45,817 nucleotides of DNA, taken from the IMG/VR virus record IMGVR_UViG_3300031251_000978, positions 1 to 45,817 of that record, one strand, 5' to 3'. The notes beneath the pieces were generated by a model. It saw only the letters and a list, made by a program, of their open reading frames with translations, was not told the DNA's origin and did not search any database. Origin of the DNA: a virus. This document shows, in pieces, positions 24,221-31,202 of this stretch. Made by a program: the position numbers and the translations under genes. The first letter of the stretch is position 1. Each line of letters begins with the position of its first letter.

Positions 24221-26712
24221 TTTGTTGCCGTGAAATCCCGTTGATCCGCTGTCACGATGTAGTTACTGGCCTCAGCGTCGACCGTGAAGTCTCGAGACGA
24301 GGCCACTGCGGTCCAATTCGCCGAGGCACCCGATGCCCTGAAGTTCCGTGCGGTCGCTGTCACCAGATACCTAGGATCGGCGATCAATGACGACCCGATG
24401 AAGATGCCCGGAGCCAAGCCCGTCAGCCCGATCAATGCGGGCCCAGGGACCAGCCCAAGATTTGCCGACTGCACCAGACTGGGCGCGAACCCCGTCAATC
24501 CGAGCAGAGCCGTACCGGGTGCGACTGCCACGCCTGCTGTGCGGCTGATCGTCGGCGCCAGGCCGGTGATCGTCAGAGCCGCTTGCGCCGGTGCGACCGC
24601 GCGCGGCTGCAGCAGCGTGGGTGCGAAGCCCGCGATCACCATGCTCGCCGCGCTCGGCGTCACGCTCTGTGCCGCCGTCCTCGCCACGGTCGGCGCGTAT
24701 CCAGTCAGCGCCAATGCCACGGCGCCTGGAGTGACGACACTTGCAGCCGACTGGGTGATGACCGGCGCAAACCCGGTCAAGGTCAGCGCGTCGACACCAG
24801 GCTGCACGCTCTGCGTCTGGTCGATCGCCGGCGCAAAGCCGCTCAGAGCCAGAGCTATAGGGTCCGGAATGACCGTTATGCCGCTCGGGAGTGCCTGAGT
24901 GATCGACGGCGCGTAGCCGGTGAGCCCTAGAGACGCGGGTGCCGACGGTAAAACCGTCGCGTAGATAACCCCGAAGTACGCCGCTTGATTCGCCGATATG
25001 GCGAAGCGATTCGCGCTTTGCTCCGTCGTGTAGACGACGACTTCCGATATCCGACCGGCGTAGGGACGATCCAGCGTCCCCGCCGTGTTGTTGCAGCCGT
25101 TGCCGACAATCAAGCGGTGGTTGGCGGTGCCCGAGCTTTGGAAGCTACCGGTCGCCAACGAGCCCGCGACTGAGGTAAGTGTTCTGTTGCCCGACCCGTC
25201 AATCTGCGTCGTCAACTGGGAGTTGGTGACTGCAGAGCAGATCGCATTGCGCACACTAAGCGCAAGGTTGTTGTCCAGCGTCGTCAGCAGCTGGAAAGCC
25301 GTAGTCGGCGCCGTACCCCCGGCACCCGAGCCCATTGTTAGCCCGATATTGGTCGTGCGACGCTCAAAGACAAAGCCCGAACTAATGTCGTACTGCGCGC
25401 TCCTCTCAAGGACCGCCATGCCGCCTTGAGTCTGCGTGTTGTTCGCAATCTGATCGACCACGAACATGCTCACGGCGCGCGAGCTATTCAATCCGGCAAT
25501 GTTGTATCCGGTGGCCTCGGCATCGTCCGTCCCGTCAAACTGCGCGGTCGGCAAAGAATTCGACGTGACCAAAACCCCGGCGGCCACAATTTTTGGCTGC
25601 GTTGCCGTGGTCGGCGCGCTCTTGTCGTTGCCGTTCCCCGACTGGTCGTAGTCTGTGACCCGAAACCCGTCGCTAGCACCGCAAAACGTCAGCAGCGCGG
25701 CTGTATCGAGCGCGGCCGGTGAGCCGGTAAAACCCACATCCAGCGTTGCGTTGTCGCTGGACCGGCGTACCCGCAGGCAATACCCGGTGTAGCCCGAACG
25801 AAGCAACCGACTCGAATAGGCCGACGCCGCGCCGGGGTAGAGGTCCAACAGCAGCGGTGGCCCTCGGTACACCGTCGGCGCAAAGCCCGCGAGAACCAGT
25901 GCCTTGACGCCAGGAGCGACCACCTTCGGCTGCGCAAGGGTCGGCGCGAAGCCGGCGATGGCAAGCGCCTTCTGCGCTGGCGTGACTATCTTGGGCTGCG
26001 CGATCGTCGGGGCATAGCCCGCCACCGCCAGAGCAAGTTGCGCAGGCGTGATGACGACCGCAGCGCCCTCGGTGAACGTTACCAGGGAGCCGATTCCCTG
26101 CGATGCCGTTGTCCACGACCACGTAGCCGATTGCGCGCCGGCTGCGACCAGCTTGTAAGAGCAGTCGCCCGGGATGTAGACCCCCGAGGTGTTCGGGTCG
26201 TTGTAGATCGTCGTGTAGCCCGACGACACGCTCATGCTCGTGCCGTTGTAGCTGCCGTCCAGCATCATGCCGGCGGTCACAACCAGCGTTGCAGCGCTCG
26301 TGGCCGATGTCGGCCCCGCACCAAAGGTCGTTACGGCATTCGCACTGTTGCGCGCCGTGGGGCCGAGGACGAGTCCACCCGGCGCGCTGAACTCGGCGAT
26401 CGAGCATTCGCTGTAGGCGTCGCTCGCCACCCAATTGAAGGCACAAGACTCCGACCCGCCTGCGGTCGACTTCTTGTAGTAGATCGCGACGTTGATCGAA
26501 ACCGCGCCATTCAGGACGCTGATCGCCTGCGCCGCCACCGTCCAGCCCAAGGGCGTCGTCGGCGTGAAATTCGCGGTAAGACTGGATGCCGCGAAGCCGG
26601 TCGCGACGAGCCAATTCCCTGTCGTTACCCCGGTGATCGTGGGCGTGTTGGTCGGCGACCCGGACCCGCCAACTTGGGAGTTCGCGCCCTTCTGGACAAA
26701 GGCGATCGTCAC
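24217..26712 (-). CDS. 831-aa repeat-bearing tail/decoration protein with a lectin-like domain
   Basis: Residues 1-215 form a beta-rich domain (TGVTTGNWLVATGFAASS..., ECSIAEFSAPGGL). Three ~22-24-residue repeats of the form VxPxxxALxLxGFAPTL follow at ~219-283. A concanavalin/arabinofuranosidase-B-like domain spans ~288-583 (SGYTGYCLRVRRSSDNATLDVGF, RVTDYDQSGNGNDKSAP, FAISANQAAYFG). Eight more repeats lie at ~587-775, then a short C-terminal beta region. Repeats plus a lectin-like fold suggest a virion surface protein that binds host glycans. It lies upstream of the terminase genes, not next to the fibre gene. Confidence 0.75.
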   Translation of the reverse strand: MTIAFVQKGANSQVGGSGSPTNTPTITGVTTGNWLVATGFAASSLTANFTPTTPLGWTVAAQAISVLNGAVSINVAIYYKKSTAGGSESCAFNWVASDAYSECSIAEFSAPGGLVLGPTARNSANAVTTFGAGPTSATSAATLVVTAGMMLDGSYNGTSMSVSSGYTTIYNDPNTSGVYIPGDCSYKLVAAGAQSATWSWTTASQGIGSLVTFTEGAAVVITPAQLALAVAGYAPTIAQPKIVTPAQKALAIAGFAPTLAQPKVVAPGVKALVLAGFAPTVYRGPPLLLDLYPGAASAYSSRLLRSGYTGYCLRVRRSSDNATLDVGFTGSPAALDTAALLTFCGASDGFRVTDYDQSGNGNDKSAPTTATQPKIVAAGVLVTSNSLPTAQFDGTDDAEATGYNIAGLNSSRAVSMFVVDQIANNTQTQGGMAVLERSAQYDISSGFVFERRTTNIGLTMGSGAGGTAPTTAFQLLTTLDNNLALSVRNAICSAVTNSQLTTQIDGSGNRTLTSVAGSLATGSFQSSGTANHRLIVGNGCNNTAGTLDRPYAGRISEVVVYTTEQSANRFAISANQAAYFGVIYATVLPSAPASLGLTGYAPSITQALPSGITVIPDPIALALSGFAPAIDQTQSVQPGVDALTLTGFAPVITQSAASVVTPGAVALALTGYAPTVARTAAQSVTPSAASMVIAGFAPTLLQPRAVAPAQAALTITGLAPTISRTAGVAVAPGTALLGLTGFAPSLVQSANLGLVPGPALIGLTGLAPGIFIGSSLIADPRYLVTATARNFRASGASANWTAVASSRDFTVDAEASNYIVTADQRDFTATK
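24388..24954 (-). repeat. Eight tandem GFAP repeats (second block)
   Basis: Eight degenerate ~69-75-base repeats encode units with the core (A)LxLTGFAPTV followed by a polar linker and VxPG. The variation is at protein level, unlike the perfect repeats of the pentapeptide gene, which points to an old expansion under selection. Confidence 0.8.
25864..26058 (-). repeat. Three tandem GFAP repeats (first block)
   Basis: Three units with ALAVAGYAPTI, ALAIAGFAPTL and ALVLAGFAPTV cores and conserved IVTPAQ/VVAPGV linkers. They precede the lectin-like domain and match the eight-unit block on its other side. Confidence 0.8.
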
Positions 26713-26727
26713 GGCCGGAGACCCGGC

Positions 26728-27195
26728 TTACGTAGCCGTTAGGATGCCGCTCGCGTTCGGCGTGAAGGTCAGCGTGTTGCCGGCGGTCGTCAGCGGCACG
26801 TCGGCAGGCGTCGCATCACCCAGGAAGTATGCGATCAGCGGGTTCACCTTGCTGTTCAGCGTTCCGAGGTAGTACAGCACCCCATATCGCCAAGCCGGGA
26901 TCCCAGTGCCCGACGCCGTCCAAACGGCCGAACTGCTCGTGAACTTCACGACGCCCGAGGTCTGCGACAGTGCGGCGGACGGAGGGTTGATGCCGCCAGT
27001 CGTGTAGCCGTTGCCGTTGGCGATCTCGCTGCCCGAGGCGACGGCCCACAGCTCGTCAGTCGCCGTGTTCGGCGTCCAAGCGGAGGTGACCAGAGCTAGG
27101 CGGAAGTTCGCTGCGGTGGCATTCAGCAGCCCGGTCGCGTTGAACAGGTTGAGCTTCGGCAAGTTGCCGATGACGAATGGACCGGGAGCTGCCAT
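26728..27195 (-). CDS. Phage structural protein of the decoration cluster, 155 aa
   Basis: Begins MAAPGPFVIGNLPKLNLFNATGLLNATAANFRLALVTSAW, a pattern seen in small phage structural proteins, with WRYGVLYYLGTLNSKVNPLIAYFLGDA later. Probably beta-rich. It belongs to the group of small structural genes that open the late operon. Its exact location in the virion is unknown. Confidence 0.65.
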   Translation of the reverse strand: MAAPGPFVIGNLPKLNLFNATGLLNATAANFRLALVTSAWTPNTATDELWAVASGSEIANGNGYTTGGINPPSAALSQTSGVVKFTSSSAVWTASGTGIPAWRYGVLYYLGTLNSKVNPLIAYFLGDATPADVPLTTAGNTLTFTPNASGILTAT

Positions 27196-27218
27196 GTCGA
27201 ATCCTTAGGGGGCGTACA

Positions 27219-27307
27219 CGCCTCCCAGCGGCGGTGAAAGGGAGAAAGCCCGCGCTGTTGCTGGGAGGCGGTTCGCTGGCGGCGTCTTGCCCGACGACTG
27301 CGCGGGC
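27219..27307 (-). repeat. Two interleaved inverted repeats in the leader of the 26728 gene
   Basis: A perfect 11-bp inverted repeat (27219-27229 with 27260-27270) overlaps in space with a perfect 8-bp one (27248-27255 with 27300-27307): the left arm of the second lies in the loop of the first. Such interleaving permits a pseudoknot or two alternative hairpins. It sits 24-112 bases upstream of the start codon at 27195, in the 264-base gap 27196-27459, where I see no convincing gene. Confidence 0.45.
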
Positions 27308-27459
27308 CGGCTTGGCCTTCACGGGGAGGCTGCAATAACCGCTTGCCGTGTCAGTGTGGATGCCGGATTTGGTGGCTCTTCAGCATCAGCGATGTCGGCA
27401 CGCGATAGCGCGGGCGGCAGAACCGCTCGAGCCATCGGCACAACACGCAGCGCATAGGA

Positions 27460-27780
27460 TCAGGCCGAAGCCTTGGCGACCAGCGAGACGGGCACCGCCA
27501 GTGAAATGGTCGTCGGCGTCGGAGGTGCGACCACGAAGGGTTCAGCCGCTACGACAGCCGGAGCCAAGGCAGCACCCGAACCGTCGACCAGCGCGATCGA
27601 AGCGCTGTAGGTGCCCGGGGGCACATCGGCGATCGAGACTTCGGTCTCGGTCAGGGCAGCGGTGCCCAGCAAGACGGCGCCCGAGCTCATCTCGGTCAGC
27701 GTCAGGTGATAGCCCGCGGCAACGGTGCCGGCCGGGAAGTCTTGAGAGGCGGTCGTGAAGTCGTAGACAGCAGAGGTCAT
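27460..27780 (-). CDS. Beta-sandwich phage structural protein, 106 aa
   Basis: The sequence reads as a single Ig-like domain (FPAGTVAAGYHLTLTEMSSGAVLLGTAAL, EVSIADVPPGTYSASIALVDGSG) with a Pro/Thr-rich C-terminal extension. Such domains decorate virions. It is the second gene of the late operon. Confidence 0.65.
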   Translation of the reverse strand: MTSAVYDFTTASQDFPAGTVAAGYHLTLTEMSSGAVLLGTAALTETEVSIADVPPGTYSASIALVDGSGAALAPAVVAAEPFVVAPPTPTTISLAVPVSLVAKASA

Positions 27781-27792
27781 GGATGGCTCCGG

Positions 27793-27987
27793 TTAGGAAA
27801 CGGGTTTCTTGGTGACGACGTAGCCGGCGGCTTCAACAAGCGCAACAGCAGCGTCCAACTTGGCTTCGGTTGCCTTCGCATGGGAAAGGAACGCGCCGAA
27901 ATGGGCCTCGATCTCGCCAGGGAGCTGGCCGAGCTTCGCGCGCACTTCGGCAGCAGCGGCTTCCAGAGCGGCGATGGGAGATGTCAT
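27793..27987 (-). CDS. Small helical protein, 64 aa, first gene of the late operon
   Basis: Start at MTSPIAALEAAAAEVRAKLGQ (ATG 27987, GAGG site). The longer frame would read through the terminator upstream. The product is an Ala-rich, heptad-patterned helix with a short C-terminal YVVTKKPVS. Function unknown; a small coiled-coil virion or assembly factor is likely. Confidence 0.6.
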   Translation of the reverse strand: MTSPIAALEAAAAEVRAKLGQLPGEIEAHFGAFLSHAKATEAKLDAAVALVEAAGYVVTKKPVS

Positions 27988-28002
27988 GGGCGCCTCAGAA
28001 TG

Positions 28003-28023
28003 AAAAAGCCCACCGAAGTGGGC
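28003..28023 (-). terminator. Strong terminator just upstream of the first late gene
   Basis: On the minus strand GCCCAC-TTCG-GTGGGC (28008-28023), with a stable UUCG-type tetraloop, is followed by five T (28003-28007). It ends 16 bases before the first late start codon. The late transcript must pass it, which points to antitermination. Confidence 0.8.
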
Positions 28024-28097
28024 AAAAAGGCCGGTGGTCGACCTTGGAGACAACTATCAATGATGTAAGGATGAGAGCCCCAAATAGGAATTCTGAG

Positions 28098-28436
28098 ATG
28101 GCCCTCTACCAACTTACCCTCTTTTATCCAAGCGTTCGGCAGCATGCGAACCTGCTGCGTGACATCCGAAGCTCGGTCGAATCAACTGCCGGCAAGAACT
28201 GGCGCGTCATCTCAGCGGGAGAACATACCTGCGCCATCGCCTTCGAAACTGATCTCGCGCACGATGTGATTCGTGCGCGCCTTGGCAACTTCAACGGTAT
28301 TGAGCAATTTCAGTTTCTGCTCGTAGAAGTTGCGGGCGTCATTGGCGGCTATCTATCGAAGGACGTCTGGTCCTGGGTCGCGGCTCAAGAGATCGAGATC
28401 AAGAAGCGAAAAGCCGCCTCAGCGGGCGGCTCTTAG
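28098..28436 (+). CDS. Hypothetical rightward protein, 112 aa (possible moron)
   Basis: ATG 28098 follows AGGAATTCTGAG. The product (MALYQLTLFYPSVRQHANLLRDIRSS, WRVISAGEHTCAIAFETDLAHDVIRARL, FQFLLVEVAGVIGGYLSKDVWSWV) looks like a small alpha/beta domain, basic at the end. I do not recognise it. It sits alone, opposite to the flanking leftward operons. It covers the leader between the late promoter and the first late gene, so its transcription opposes late transcription. Confidence 0.6.
   Translation: MALYQLTLFYPSVRQHANLLRDIRSSVESTAGKNWRVISAGEHTCAIAFETDLAHDVIRARLGNFNGIEQFQFLLVEVAGVIGGYLSKDVWSWVAAQEIEIKKRKAASAGGS
28409..28431 (-). terminator. tR'-like terminator downstream of the late promoter
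   Basis: On the minus strand AGCCGCC (28425-28431) pairs with GGCGGCT (28412-28418) around a 6-base loop, then TTT(C). It lies about 80-90 bases downstream of the promoter-like sequence at 28504-28549. This promoter-terminator spacing resembles the lambda pR'-tR' leader where Q acts. Confidence 0.6.
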
Positions 28437-28503
28437 AAATTTGGAGGTGGCTCCGCCATCAATCGGCGGGCCTGCTCTATTGCTTTGCCGACGACACATC
28501 GGC

Positions 28504-28549
28504 TATATACAGGTGGCCGCACTGTACACGAATATTTGATCCGCAACAA
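28504..28549 (-). promoter_or_regulatory. Candidate late promoter(s), leftward
   Basis: Two sigma70-like pairs overlap on the minus strand. The first is TTGTTG (28544-28549) with TACAGT (28521-28526) at 17 bp. The second is TTCGTG (28527-28532) with TATATA (28504-28509), also at 17 bp. They lie in the gap between the Q-position gene and the late genes. Not proven by any data here. Confidence 0.45.
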
Positions 28550-28567
28550 GGGGCATGCATCCAGTCC

Positions 28568-29140
28568 TCATAGATGAAGCTGGGCTGCGATCTTCCGCAT
28601 CGCCGCGGGACCTGCTCTCCCCTGCTCCCGCTCGATCTCACCCACAAGCCACCGGGCGAGATCTCGATGCTCATGGCGGAATTGCTTCTCGAACAAGATG
28701 CGCCCGGTGCCCCTACAGTGTTTGCAGATCGCGCCGCCGATGGTCGTGCTGCCCTTGATGACGCTCTGGCCGTGGCCCCCGCAGTGCTTGCAGACGCCGT
28801 CGCGATGCCACGCTAGGCAGGCTTTGGCCATATCACCGCACTGCAGGGTCGTCATCTTCATGCGTAGAGCAGGCGCCTTGCCGCGCAGCCACTCGACCAT
28901 GATCTCGACGATCTCCTGGGCGGCGCTGTTGTCTCCCATGAAGAGCCGCTCGAGCGGTACTGCTAGCTGCGCTTTGGGGATGGGAACCTGGCGCCCCTTC
29001 GACCAGGTCCGGCCTTCAGACAGGTCGCGGTGGGCAAGACCCATCGCACCGAGGACATCTGTATCGCTGTACGAAGTGCGCTCATCCACCGTCAGGCAGG
29101 AGGAGCGAACGGCGGAGGCGTAGCGGTCAAGAATCTTCAT
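28568..29140 (-). CDS. Q-position zinc-finger protein, putative late antiterminator, 190 aa
   Basis: It contains two CxxCxGxG motifs (C117/C120 with GHG and C139/C142 with GTG) forming a DnaJ-like zinc finger. An N-terminal helical part precedes them and a basic helical C-terminus follows (RHEHRDLARWLVGEIEREQ). Lambda-family Q antiterminators also carry a CxxCxGxG-type zinc site, and the gene is last in the early operon, directly before a promoter and two terminators that lead into the late genes. I propose it modifies RNA polymerase at the late promoter. The sequence similarity to known Q proteins is only at motif level. Confidence 0.6.
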   Translation of the reverse strand: MKILDRYASAVRSSCLTVDERTSYSDTDVLGAMGLAHRDLSEGRTWSKGRQVPIPKAQLAVPLERLFMGDNSAAQEIVEIMVEWLRGKAPALRMKMTTLQCGDMAKACLAWHRDGVCKHCGGHGQSVIKGSTTIGGAICKHCRGTGRILFEKQFRHEHRDLARWLVGEIEREQGRAGPAAMRKIAAQLHL

Positions 29141-29143
29141 TCG

Positions 29144-29350
29144 TCAATTCCTTTCGCCGTATTCGAAGGGCTCGAAGCCCAAGCGCCGAGCGGCGATCAC
29201 TGACGGCGGCTCGGGCAACAGGCTTTCATCGATTACCGGCCAGGATTCATCCCGCTCCTTCTTGCACTGTTCGCACATCGAAGGGCCACCGCAGGCGGCT
29301 TTTTGGGTGTTGGGAACTGGGTTGATCCAGCCGTGGGGCTTGTCAGTCAT
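29144..29350 (-). CDS. Small Cys-containing protein, 68 aa
   Basis: ATG 29350 overlaps the ninG stop (ATGA). It contains C-x(5)-C-x2-C (ACGGPSMCEQC) and an acidic stretch; the end is PPSVIAARRLGFEPFEYGERN. It may bind metal through three Cys. Not recognised further. Confidence 0.6.
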   Translation of the reverse strand: MTDKPHGWINPVPNTQKAACGGPSMCEQCKKERDESWPVIDESLLPEPPSVIAARRLGFEPFEYGERN

Positions 29351-29931
29351 GCTTTCCTCCGTAGATCGCGCAACTTGGCGCGATAGATCACCTTGATTTG
29401 CCGCAGGATGTGGCGCTCCCACTTCACGGGCTCGTTGTCGGCTTCGAGGCGTTCGACCTCGGCCAACCCGACGCGCGCGATCATTCCCTCGCGGAACAAT
29501 CCGGCGTTCGCTCCACCAGGCCTATTGCAGGACACGCGCTGTGCGTGCACGTTCGCCTCGTCGAAGCGGAGATGGCCGGCAGCGCCGCGGGTGCGCCAGT
29601 GCCCGGCGTTCACCTTCGGCTGGCCGAGCACGTCGCGCTCCATCGGCTTGCCGCAACAGATGCAGGGCTTACCGAAGTCGCGGAGACGGATGTAGGCGTT
29701 GAATGCCTCCTGCGTCTCTTCGATCAGTTCGCCGATCGTCATCTGCTCTTGACGCTTGGCGCGGTCAGCTTTCAGTTCAGCGGTCTTGGCCTTCTTTTCC
29801 TCAGCTTCCCGCCTCTTGCGTGCACGCTCTAGGCCGCATTGAGGGCCGCAGACCACCTGCATCGGACGACTCGGGATGAATGCTGCACGGCAGTTCTTGC
29901 ACGCCTTCGGCTTCGTGGGAGACTGGATCAT
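29347..29931 (-). CDS. ninG: NinG-like recombination protein (lambda NinG/Rap family), 194 aa
   Basis: N-terminal zinc motif (KACKNCRAAFIPSRPMQVVCGPQCG), a Lys/Glu-rich helix (RKRREAEEKKAKTAELKADRAKR), then FNAYIRLRDFGKPCICCGKP and NAGHWRTRGAAGHLRFDEANVHAQRVSCNR, an HNH-like core typical of NinG. In lambda it acts in recombination as a structure-specific endonuclease. Its place before the Q-position gene repeats the lambda nin order. Confidence 0.9.
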   Translation of the reverse strand: MIQSPTKPKACKNCRAAFIPSRPMQVVCGPQCGLERARKRREAEEKKAKTAELKADRAKRQEQMTIGELIEETQEAFNAYIRLRDFGKPCICCGKPMERDVLGQPKVNAGHWRTRGAAGHLRFDEANVHAQRVSCNRPGGANAGLFREGMIARVGLAEVERLEADNEPVKWERHILRQIKVIYRAKLRDLRRKA

Positions 29932-30362
29932 TTCTTGATCCTCCTAGCCTGCATCCACCGCATGAAGGGGTAGCGGATCTGGGAATTGAACACCTCGAGC
30001 GCCCGCGCGTCGTGATCCAGCTCGGCCCGGGTGTTGATCCTGCAAACCGCTCGGACCGCGTCGGCAGCGCTTGCCGGATCCCTGACGGTGTGGACACCAG
30101 TCGATTCCATGAAGGCCCAAAAATCGGCGTCCTCACACCACATGCCCGCCAGCTTTGCCCAGTGACGACCCTTCACAGGTTCGGATTGCTCCTGCACTGC
30201 TCCATGGCCATCGACCAAAGCAGCAAGGGCAACAGCCCGGCCAGGTGCACCGAACAGTATGAAAGCCGCTTGGGCGTTCCGCGGCTCGATGTCGATCGAC
30301 AGCCGAAGAGTTCCGTCGCTCATGGTCTTGACGCTGACCGACGCGCCTTCGATGACGCTCAT
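29928..30362 (-). CDS. Conserved-looking phage protein, 144 aa
   Basis: Start at MSVIEGASVSVKTMSDGTLRL (ATG 30362) overlaps the stop of the 23-residue ORF (ATGA). Contains RNAQAAFILFGAPGRAVALAAL and the distinctive PVKGRHWAKLAGMWCEDADFWAFM, found in nin-region-type phage genes; ends in a basic RRIKK. Function unknown; the setting suggests DNA metabolism. Confidence 0.65.
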   Translation of the reverse strand: MSVIEGASVSVKTMSDGTLRLSIDIEPRNAQAAFILFGAPGRAVALAALVDGHGAVQEQSEPVKGRHWAKLAGMWCEDADFWAFMESTGVHTVRDPASAADAVRAVCRINTRAELDHDARALEVFNSQIRYPFMRWMQARRIKK

Positions 30363-30430
30363 GGCCAGGTTCCCCCGTTGAGGATGTAGACCGCCTTCCA
30401 GTTCTCGAACTCCAGCGGCGCGAAGCTCAT
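30359..30430 (-). CDS. 23-residue coupled micro-ORF
   Basis: ATG 30430 overlaps the upstream stop and its own stop overlaps the next ATG, both as ATGA. The product begins MSFAPLEFENWKAVY and is balanced and Trp-containing. Without it there would be an unexplained 64-base gap with perfect coupling at both ends. It may be a functional microprotein or a device to carry ribosomes to the next gene. Confidence 0.5.
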   Translation of the reverse strand: MSFAPLEFENWKAVYILNGGTWP

Positions 30431-30678
30431 GTTGTAAGGACAGGCGTCGACGGGCTTTCTGTTCTCTCGGGCTGCTGATTCGGCACTGCACTCGACGGCG
30501 CGGCGGGTGTAGAAGCTGAGCTTTTCACGGCCTGCGCCAGCATTTCCGGCAAGTCCGCCAGTTCCGGGTTCTGCGCGGCCAACTCCTTCGCTCGACGCCA
30601 GCAATGCGCCTTCCACGCTTCTCGGAAGGGCTCGGCCATCAGCGAGACCAAATGCTCCAGATGTTCCAGCTTGTTCAT
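30427..30678 (-). CDS. Small helical protein, 83 aa
   Basis: Start MNKLEHLEHLVSLMAEPFREAWKAHCWRRAKELA at ATG 30678 with ATGA overlap. N-terminal half is an amphipathic helix pair; the C-terminal half is low-complexity (Ser, Pro, Thr). A common type of small phage early protein with no assigned function. Confidence 0.6.
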   Translation of the reverse strand: MNKLEHLEHLVSLMAEPFREAWKAHCWRRAKELAAQNPELADLPEMLAQAVKSSASTPAAPSSAVPNQQPERTESPSTPVLTT

Positions 30679-30899
30679 GCATTGACTGCCTCCGGTTGCT
30701 TTTTCAACCGCCGATCCGGGAACTCGCCCTCGACCAGCTGATAGGTCACGGGCACTGAGGCCAGCTGCCCTTTTGCCTTCAGCCCTGCCGTCGCGCTGCT
30801 GATCTGGCGCTTGGTCATGCCGGTGACGGCCATCAGCTCCTGAGTCGTGCGCGGAATACCATCCGACAACGCATTGACGACGATTCGCATCGCTGTCAT
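30675..30899 (-). CDS. Small winged-helix-like protein, 74 aa
   Basis: MTAMRIVVNALSDGIPRTTQELMAVTGMTKRQISSATAGLKAKGQLAS reads as a winged HTH with a clear recognition helix (TKRQISSATAGLKAKG). The rest is short and basic. It probably binds DNA, perhaps as a replication or transcription accessory. Coupled on both sides by ATGA overlaps. Confidence 0.65.
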   Translation of the reverse strand: MTAMRIVVNALSDGIPRTTQELMAVTGMTKRQISSATAGLKAKGQLASVPVTYQLVEGEFPDRRLKKQPEAVNA

Positions 30900-30934
30900 G
30901 CAACCACCTCTTCGTTTAGAAACCTGCTCTGCAT
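30896..30934 (-). CDS. 12-residue leader ORF before the winged-helix gene
   Basis: ATG 30934 has a strong site (AAAGAGGA) and encodes MQSRFLNEEVVA; its TGA overlaps the ATG of the next gene (ATGA). The next gene has no good ribosome site of its own, so this leader may deliver ribosomes to it. Confidence 0.4.
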   Translation of the reverse strand: MQSRFLNEEVVA

Positions 30935-31202
30935 TTCCGTCCTCTTTAACTATGGATAAGCCCTTGAATACCGGGCCTCTTCTGAGCCCTGACCCCGAGC
31001 GGACAGACCTAGCCTCCTTAGGCTGGCCTTCACATGCTTCCGACTTGACCCGTCGCGTTACATGACCCGGTAGCCTTGACGTTCACAGGTGCTGCCTTCG
31101 CCGCCTGCCGGGGTGTTTCAGAACTTCCTCACAGTCCCCCGCTCTTCCCTTGCTGCTGTCGTTAAATGCTGGCCGACCGGCAAGGTGCTTGATGGAAAGG
31201 CT
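30935..31202 (-). other. 268-base non-coding gap in the early operon
   Basis: I see no open frame with protein character here. It holds an orphan Shine-Dalgarno-like AAGGAGG near 31015 inside the small inverted repeat AGCCT-AAGG-AGGCT. The sequence may be the remnant of a deleted gene or carry an antitermination or processing site. Confidence 0.4.
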
